Part shown: piece after piece, positions 57,217 through 64,000 of the stretch
How positions within the stretch are numbered: position 1 is the first letter of the stretch
Layout: the number at the start of each line of letters is the position of its first letter
DNA from: Drechslerella dactyloides
Lineage: Eukaryota; Ascomycota; Orbiliomycetes; Orbiliales; Orbiliaceae
Length of the DNA: 64,000 nucleotides
Assembly (NCBI GenBank): GCA_020064725.1
Contig: JAGTWJ010000008.1
Coordinates: 496,001 to 560,000 of the forward strand
Direction of reading: 5' to 3'
Translations under genes and position numbers: made by a program
Notes under the pieces: generated by a model
What the model saw: only the letters and a program-made list of their open reading frames with translations
Databases searched by the model: none
What the model was told of the DNA's origin: nothing

Positions 57217-57567
57217 TGTGATGGTGATGGGCGAAAGGGTGGTCGTCGAGGGAGGCTGGTGGGGTGGTGATATTCGTCGTCGTCGGGTGGGAGGATGATG
57301 TCGGGTTGTTGGAGAGGACGTTTTGAGCCGAGAATAATTTTATCACGGGCTCAACGCAGAACCGCTGGGTTGTCCGAATTTCGTAAACTGAAGACGGGGA
57401 TAGTTACGACATGGGTATCTCGGTCTTACTAATTTTATAGACGTATTCGAAGTAATGCTGTTATTCAAATCTATTATACAATGATGATAAAATACAACTG
57501 GCTGCAGCCAGTTTTTATAGGAATATACATCTACAGACACGGAGGGATGTGGGGATAGAAGACGCCA
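57217..57567. other. Intergenic, promoter of atp5
   Basis: About 350 bases with the OSCP promoter and the 3' flank of Gep3. No gene was seen. Confidence 0.6.
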
Positions 57568-59877
57568 CTACCTCGCATCCGAGGAGCCAGCGGGTGAAGA
57601 AGGAACACCCCGTACCTTCATCTGGAGGCTCTTCAGCTCTGTCTTCTCAGCCTGCTTAGCGCCCTTCATCGACTTCCTCGGCCGCGATCCCGGCGAGGGA
57701 TTCGTGTTTGGCCGCAGATTTTGCATGTACGCCTTCATCGTCTCGCGCTGTCCGATGCCCTTGCCGTGCGGCGAGTGGACCTCGATCTGTGGTTGGGGTG
57801 CATCCTTGGGAACCTGTACGGAAACCTCAAGCCATCCGCATCCTTCGATGAGGATATCCGTGGCCCAGATTCTGAACTTCGTGGTTTTCATAAAGTCGGG
57901 GTTCCTATCGATTAGGGTCTCACAGCGCTGGGCGGTGATATCGTCCTTGAGCGTGAAGACTCCGGCACTCTCCATGACTTCGGAGATACCAGGTTTCGTC
58001 CAGATGAACGGTCTGCTTTTCTCCACTTGTTTGTTCAGGAATCCGTCGAGTTTGATGTTTTTGCTAGCGTGGCCGGGGAGGTCCGTAAACATTGCAACTT
58101 CCATGACGATCGGCTTGCGACGAGGGTCTTCCGGCTGCAAGAGCTTGACTGTGACAAGGCCGCCGACGATTAACGTCTGGTCGGTCTTGAGGACGAACCT
58201 CTCGGGTACCTTGCGGCGGATCATTGTGGTATCCGAGACGTAGTCCTTTTTGACGTTGTCCAGAATGCCACGCCGCTCCATACCCGGTAGGTCCACGAGC
58301 TGGCCGCGCCCAGCGGCAAAATCGATCGCAATTGGACCAGCGGTGACACCGGGCGCCTTGTGGGACAGCGGCATGTCCGGATAGCGGACTTTGTGGCCGT
58401 TCTGGATATACCAGTCGTCTTCGCCGCTTTCCTTCCCAGCAGCCATTGGATTCTCTGAGTCATCTCTCTCGAATTTCTTGGTACTGGAGAGTACTGTTGC
58501 CCTTCCCTTCTTCGGAAATATGGCTTCGAACAGTCTACTCTTACCGACATTCGTCTTACCCAACAAGTAGACACCGCCTTTGCGTCCGCGAACCTCGTCC
58601 TTCAGCCGTTCGGTCGTCCAGATCCGCTTCGCGCTGACGACGCGGAGGTCTTTCAGACTGGCATCAGCCGGGCCGAGTTGCTCGCTGAGCACGCGCCGGA
58701 AGTATGTCATCAAACCGGACACCTGCATCTCAGTCGGCATGAGCAGGTCCGCGCGCGTGATTACGTACGACATGGTGACGTCCTTCTTATTCCCCCCGGG
58801 AAACGACCTGAGTGCATGAAGGATATTTTTCCGCGCGTTGGGGAGCAAGCTCAGGGGGAAGTCAGCCGCATCTATGACGTGGTAGATATGGATTCTGGTA
58901 AACGGTGATTGCGAGATCACTTCGGCAATGTATTGGAACGATGCATCGGAGATTCTGGAGAGCAATTTGTCATGATGGGCGAGGTTGCGACAACGTGAGC
59001 AAAGAACAAAGGGTCGCTCGGGTAGTGCTTCAGCCGTCTCAGCAGCCTGAAGGGTCTCCACGTCCAGAGCCGCCAGCCACATCTCATTCTCGGTGTCTAC
59101 TATTGCGGCTCTTTCCTCTGGCGTGCGACGCGCACTTTCGGATGGCTTAAGCCGGTCGGGCATGTTGGCTTCACGCAGGATCTCGAGGACTTCGGGCGTC
59201 AAACCGGCTAGCGTGCGCTGGTAGACTGCGTCGAGTTCCTTGTTCATCATGCGGTTCTTGCCGTCCTCCTTTGCGTCGAACGGCGGCTGCTTAGGGGACG
59301 GCATCTGCTTTTCTGGGCCGTAGTAGCCGGGATCGTGCCTGTTTTCTCGCAAGGAGTGTGTTTTCGCCCCACAGCCAGGGCAGAATGCGGGCATGGCCGC
59401 AGTCGGATTTTGCGACGATTCGGGAACCTGGACAGTAGGCATATAGTCGTGTATCTTGCCTTTTGGAATTGTGACCGGATCGCGGTAAGAGAGCTCGTCC
59501 GGGACGTCGGCGGGGTGTTCGATAGTTGGTCGCCCATCATCGTATTCCACCGGGAGCTGGGGGAGAAGCGCACCCTCATTGAGAGATTCCTTGACGGTGG
59601 ATATCATGTCCAATGCGACTTCATCTCCCTGCTCTTCGATAACGACGTCGTCGGCTCGAGCTTGAGAGACATCCTCTCCGGGAGATGTGGAGTAACATCT
59701 AGTCGCCCCGACTATCGATTCGTGGCTCCATATCCCGCAGATATGTCGCGGTGATGTGCGACAGTTACAGTTCGCGAGAGACGCCGTTGATAAAGGCCGG
59801 TAGGCAACCCGGCTCGGGCGAAGATAATGGCGTCCAAAGCGGGCCTGCCATCGCGCGACAGCTCGCCGTGCCAACAT
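57568..59877 (-). CDS. gep3: Gep3/Mtg3-like mitochondrial GTPase (YqeH type)
   Basis: A single exon of 769 residues. GTPase of the bacterial YqeH group that helps assemble the mitochondrial small ribosomal subunit. The N-terminus is Arg-rich and fits a mitochondrial signal. A zinc-binding pair CPGCGAKTH (about 167) and CSRCRNLAHH (about 293) flanks a variable insert. GTPase motifs come in permuted order, as in YqeH: ITRADLL (G4), SAKRIW (G5), then GKTNVGKS (G1) and DLPGM (G3). The insert between the two halves of the zinc site is longer than in bacteria. The tail is basic (RPRKSMKGAKQ). The ATG at 59877 gives the targeting signal. Confidence 0.9.
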   Translation of the reverse strand: MLARRAVARWQARFGRHYLRPSRVAYRPLSTASLANCNCRTSPRHICGIWSHESIVGATRCYSTSPGEDVSQARADDVVIEEQGDEVALDMISTVKESLNEGALLPQLPVEYDDGRPTIEHPADVPDELSYRDPVTIPKGKIHDYMPTVQVPESSQNPTAAMPAFCPGCGAKTHSLRENRHDPGYYGPEKQMPSPKQPPFDAKEDGKNRMMNKELDAVYQRTLAGLTPEVLEILREANMPDRLKPSESARRTPEERAAIVDTENEMWLAALDVETLQAAETAEALPERPFVLCSRCRNLAHHDKLLSRISDASFQYIAEVISQSPFTRIHIYHVIDAADFPLSLLPNARKNILHALRSFPGGNKKDVTMSYVITRADLLMPTEMQVSGLMTYFRRVLSEQLGPADASLKDLRVVSAKRIWTTERLKDEVRGRKGGVYLLGKTNVGKSRLFEAIFPKKGRATVLSSTKKFERDDSENPMAAGKESGEDDWYIQNGHKVRYPDMPLSHKAPGVTAGPIAIDFAAGRGQLVDLPGMERRGILDNVKKDYVSDTTMIRRKVPERFVLKTDQTLIVGGLVTVKLLQPEDPRRKPIVMEVAMFTDLPGHASKNIKLDGFLNKQVEKSRPFIWTKPGISEVMESAGVFTLKDDITAQRCETLIDRNPDFMKTTKFRIWATDILIEGCGWLEVSVQVPKDAPQPQIEVHSPHGKGIGQRETMKAYMQNLRPNTNPSPGSRPRKSMKGAKQAEKTELKSLQMKVRGVPSSPAGSSDAR

Positions 59878-60274
59878 TCACGACGTGTCGTAGAGCCAGC
59901 GGGCTAGGCAGCCGGGTCGCCTGAGGTGTATCCGGTCAAGGTGTTGTGTTCGAGATAGGATGAAGGTTGATGAGGGTTGCAACGTCGGCTGTGTTGAAAG
60001 ATATCGATATGCTGTTGGAAAAATTTCGATGCGCCGCATTCAGCAGCCGAACAACATGATCCAAGATTTCGTCCGAATGCCAAACTGCTGTACCTTGCAT
60101 TTACTTCTATTATCACGGGTTCAAGAACTGCATGCACAAATTCGAAAACGGCAGCTATGCGGGTAAGCCATGCCAATTATGCTGAGAAATATCGTACACA
60201 GAAGCCAAAGAAACGAACTGCGCCCTCCAAGTATAATCCGCACACTACATGCAATCGACATCGCCAAGCTCAAG
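59878..60274. other. Intergenic between gep3 and utp5
   Basis: About 400 bases containing the Gep3 promoter and Utp5 3' flank. Nothing else was seen. Confidence 0.6.
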
Positions 60275-62792
60275 CTACCTTTTCAACATGCTGCCCTTCA
60301 CCAACCGACCTCTCGTCTTCTTTACTACCTTCGGGGCCACCGCTTCCTCCTCTTCCTCGCTGCCATCATCTTGACTATCGTAGTCCACCTCGTCGTCGTC
60401 AACGATGAACCCATCGAGGTCCGTGTCCTCGCCCGTGCTATCGTCGTCCGTCTCTTCTGCTTCCCTATCCAGGTACATACCCGGCCCGAATTCCTCCTCT
60501 TCACTCTCTTCCTCGTCGTCTTCCGGGTCTTCCTCGCCTTCGCTCGCAAGATCCAGCACACCGTTCGCGCCTTCGCTCTCCGACATTTCCTCATCTGATT
60601 CCTCCGCGTCCACCACTTCATTTGCATCCTCCTCGGCTTCCTCGTCACTACTGCTTTCATCATCCTTGCTTACGCCTTCAACGTATACCACTGCAACGTC
60701 GCCGCCGGCGCCTAGTCTGTCTTTCGCCATACTCCTCAACTTCATCTGCGCCACCAGCATGCTCAATCGTCCTCGTAGGGCCAGCATCTTGGGCAGCGCT
60801 TCCGCGCGCTTTCCAAGCACTCGCTGCAATGAGGCCATGGTGTGCACCAAGTCTGGGAGAGTGAGCAGGTGACCGCCATGATTGACCAGCGTCTTCTGGA
60901 TCCACACCATCAGACTACCAGCGCGGCCTGGCTTCCGCGCGATAATCTCCGCCAGCTTCGTTACCAGGCTCGCGGCAAGCAGCGAGTCTAGGCGCTGGAT
61001 CGTCGATTCTATCATGTCCGCTTTCGTGACTTGCAAGCAGGTTTCCAGCAGCGCCCGGTCGTCCGTCTTCAGGGCCTGAGTGAGGACAGTGGTAAGAGAG
61101 GTCGAATTGGGGAATGCGACGGCTTTGCTGCCGGTTGTGATGAGCGCGGCGCCTTCCATGGATGGAACCGTGATGTTTGTCGATGGCGACAGGTTGGATC
61201 GTGGAGACTTGTCGCCAGTGAGGGTGAGCGCCTTTACCCGGTCTTCGAAGGTTAATTCCTCCTGGTCGTCTTCTGCGTTTTCTTCTCGCTCGCTCCCGCT
61301 TCCGCGCTCTGCAGCAGCATCCTCCCCGTTTTCTTCGTCTTCTTCGTCAGATCTCGGCTTCTCTGGCGCGTCGACCATTCCGATGTCCTGCATGTCTGCT
61401 CCCTCGATGACGACTGTATTCGCCTGCTTCAAATTGACATTGCTAACATCTTTGATGCCGTTCGCATCCACCCTTCCACCGGCGGCTCCACCGATACCTA
61501 CGGTCTTCGCCTTTGTGATGACTACGTCTCCGCTGATCGTGAGTCCACCGTCTGCGGACAAGCACTTGATGGTCTCGAAAAGCACACTCGTCGCGTTCTC
61601 CGCCCACGCAATAAGCACGCTGTCGCCTTGGAAGCAGGCATCGACAACTTTGACGAGCTGGCTGTCCGGCCTGGCGACCTTTATCCTCGCCTCAGACGTC
61701 TTGGTCATGGCTTTCTTTCGCTTCAGCGAGGAATCCTCGTCCTCGGAAGCAGCTTGGAAAGACCATGGCTGTACGAACAGCTCGACGACGCCGTCGGCCG
61801 TAACCGCGACAAGGGCGCTGTCTGTCGTGTCGACCTTTGCGACATCGCCTTTGGCGACAAGGGAGCCTAGCGACTGTTCCTTCTTGATGTCGGAGATGTA
61901 CATGAAGTGGTCGCCGTCGGCGGCAGATAGGAACTTATTTTGCTTGGCCGTCCGGCGGAGGGTGTGTACTTGCGAGGAGTGCGATGAGAATGTGGAGGCG
62001 AGGTCTGTTGGCGGGGTGGTGATGTCCACGATGTAGGTAGAGTAGGACGCGCAGACGACGCTGTCGGGTAGCGGTAGGGTCTTGTAGAAATTTACAGTCT
62101 CACCGAATGCGATATTCCTGTACGTATAAAAATGTTAGCAGTAATTCATGGCATACGTGCGGTTGATGGTAAGGAGCGATGACATGGGGCACGGACCTTA
62201 GCGGCGCGCCCTTTTTGACATCCCACTCGACGAGCTTGTTCCCACCACAGCTCCACGCCCTCACGCCCTTCACTGAGTCCGCGAACTGGAAGTCTGTAAC
62301 AGGGCCAACGTGGCCGCCTTCCAGCGTCTTCACGATCTCAGCTTGCACGGGCGAATACAGGAATATCCTGCCGTTGCTCGACGTCGCCGCGATGACCACT
62401 TGCGCGCCGTCGACGCCGTCGTTCGCATCGCCATCCGCGACACTGGCATCATTGGCATCGGACGCCCGCTTCCTCTTCTTCTTCTGTTTCCGGGCAGCGT
62501 CCTTATCGGGCTCTGCGAGCGAGCCCCACGATAGTGAGGTGATCTCAACGTTCTTGTCGAAGACGTGCTCGCATTGCAGGCGGGCGGTTGCAGTGTCGTG
62601 GCAGCGCAGGCGCTGGGCGTCCAGGCCGCGTAGGACAGAGGTGAAGAGCGGGAGCTTGGACCAACTTGGAGCGAAGGCGGACTGTAGGATTGGCGAGGCC
62701 GTCGAGAGGGAGGTTGAGGCGAAGGCGGTGCTGCGTTTCGTTGAACCGCGAGGATTGCTGGACAGCTTTTGCTTTTTGGATTTGCCCGCCAT
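60275..62792 (-). CDS. utp5: Utp5/WDR43-like small-subunit processome protein
   Basis: Nucleolar t-UTP subunit that acts in pre-18S rRNA transcription and processing. Two exons (62792-62197, 62117-60275) give 812 residues. The basic, lysine-rich start (MAGKSKKQKLSSN) and KKKRKR fit nucleolar import. WD-like blades fill the first half (GRIFLYSP, TLEGGHVGPVTDFQF, KLVEWDVKKGAPL, FHMYISDIKKEQ-like strands). The Utp12 domain follows (TTVLTQALKTDDRALLETCL; GRAGSLMVWIQKTL; LVHTMASLQRVLGKR; LRGRLSMLVAQM), then a long Asp/Glu/Ser-rich tail ending in KTRGRLVKGSMLKR. Domain order and the Utp12 motif decide the call. Confidence 0.88.
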
Positions 62793-64000
62793 CGGAGGGA
62801 CGGGGTGTTAGAGTCGCGTGGGGGCCGTGTCTGGTAGTGGTAATTGGTCGGGTTGGTAATATGTACAGAGAATGCGAAGGTGATGAAGAAGGTTTGGTGG
62901 TGGCCTGTCGTAGTGTTTTTGTGAATGTGCGGTAGACGGGCTGGTGAAGAAACTTTCTCGGTTCAACTTTTTTTTTTTATCCAAAGCCCGAACATTGGGA
63001 TCCTGACATTTGCCGAAACGGGAATGTTTGACTGTATTACAACACACAAAATGCAACATCTGCGGCTGCCTGCCGTGGAATCAGCAGACATCGGGAGGTC
63101 GTGACGATATGCTATAGATCTGGAACCAGATGGAAGCTACAACTCTAGCGCTATTTACCGATTGATGGAATAACTTTTAAATCTTGGATTTGTCAACAGC
63201 GTGCCATCAAAGTTTATCAAAGTTTACGGCAGCCCTGTGTTGTATATCTTGAAAGATCCTTACAGACAAAGTTTGGGCTTCAAAGGTTTGGCTAGACATC
63301 ATGTTCAATCTGTGTGATCTGAGCACTAGCTGACATGTGTATAGTCCAGATCTATGATATTCTTACAGACTTGAATTGTACTTGTTTGGCAAGTATCTAC
63401 CAACCGTTGGTTGTATATATCGGCGGTGTCAGTCAACCGAGTTGTCCGTACATGATACCAGAGAGATTGTATACATGTATGATGCCGCCGTTTTGAATTT
63501 TGTATTCAAACCCGTCACATCGGCTGCCGATGTGATAAAATGTAGATAGACTCGGGAACGCTGCGAGAGCCCGAAAATAAGCGGAAGTAGTCAGACGAGT
63601 CAGCACGTGTTCGCGATGCGTCCGCCCGAGTTGCAAAAGATAGTTGCGACAATTCGGTACCGGCGACGAGAGAGTGGTATCAGATATCTAAATTCTGTAT
63701 TATGATATATACTGTGGTCGTTTCCATCGGGCCGGGGCCGAGGCCGCGTATACGTATGCGTATGCACATGTGCTATATGCGACCGTTTTTGGCCGTACGT
63801 ATCTGATGCGGTCTTGGTATATTCACGCGAGCGGCCGCGCATATGCACTTGGGTAGATATGGATATGTCAATCTCGGCGATGACCCAGCCTTTTGTGCGT
63901 AGCAATGGAGTATGTATTATATACTTGTATTTTTGAGTATGCCAGCGAAGCTCTTTATGGAATAGTCTAGGGAAAGCTTAGAGCTTCGTCGAGGATTGGG
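62793..64000. other. Gene-free end of window
   Basis: Utp5 promoter and about 1 kb of AT-rich sequence with no supported gene. A short direct repeat ATCAAAGTTTATCAAAGTTTA lies near 63205-63227, and a T-run near 62972. A gene could begin beyond the window edge. Confidence 0.55.

Noticed and set aside
61080..62036. Plus-strand 318-codon frame rich in Ser and Pro
   Set aside because: It is antisense to the Utp5 gene, whose WD and Utp12 motifs clearly define the coding strand.
1..64000. CRISPR array, integrated virus or transposon
   Set aside because: No spaced identical repeats, reverse transcriptase, integrase or transposase motifs, or long terminal repeats were recognised on either strand.

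Overview
The window is nuclear DNA of a filamentous ascomycete (Pezizomycotina type). Most introns are short (about 50-100 nt) with GTANGT donors and YAG acceptors. The gene set is fungal: xanthine dehydrogenase, fused alpha/beta tryptophan synthase, Gep3, Utp5, Sde2, mitochondrial acetylornithine aminotransferase, a Ste11-like HMG factor. I cannot name a genus. Several genes carry very small exons (13-31 nt), so this lineage is fairly intron-rich for the group. Exon joins were worked out by hand from frame, splice signals and expected family motifs; no transcript data were used.

Layout. 1-8.4 kb (+): xanthine dehydrogenase, a secreted CAP/PRY1 protein, V-ATPase subunit B. 8.4-20 kb: an accessory island. 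It holds, on the minus strand, an NLR-type gene (C2H2 zinc-finger head, purine-phosphorylase-like PNP_UDP domain, NB-ARC, TPR repeats) whose head has four in-frame stop codons. Head to head with it, on the plus strand, is a broken gene resembling fungal DUF7580 proteins, followed by an intact subtilisin-like (S8) protease domain and then an intact 296-aa protein that I read as a fungal gasdermin-like pore former (RCD-1/HET-Q1 family). 20-28 kb (+): tryptophan synthase, acetylornithine aminotransferase, RuvB-like 1. 28-33 kb: almost 5 kb with no supported gene, upstream of an HMG-box regulator (32.9-35.3 kb). 36-45.6 kb: Mgs1/WRNIP1 ATPase (-), ribosomal protein eS10 (-), Sde2 (+), acyl-CoA synthetase (-), B12D/MLRQ mitochondrial protein (+). 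47-49 kb (-): a large secreted repeat-rich protein. 52-55.7 kb (+): GH63-like glycosidase. 56-62.8 kb (-): ATP synthase OSCP, Gep3, Utp5.

The most notable system is the 9.5-20 kb island. A protease gene directly upstream of a gasdermin-like gene is the arrangement of the Podospora het-Q2/het-Q1 cell-death pair, in which the subtilisin-like protease cuts and activates the gasdermin. Here it lies beside an NLR gene, with ordinary conserved genes on both sides. The upstream regulatory part of the protease gene and the head of the NLR gene are both riddled with stops while the effector parts stay open, which looks like a module losing its sensors. An NB-ARC P-loop remnant near 9.05 kb suggests there were once more such genes.

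Other points of interest are genes with several microexons (MGS1, B12D, GH63), a probable GC-AG intron in MGS1, an eS10 gene whose ATG is split by an intron, and Gcn4/CpcA-type sites upstream of the tryptophan and arginine genes.
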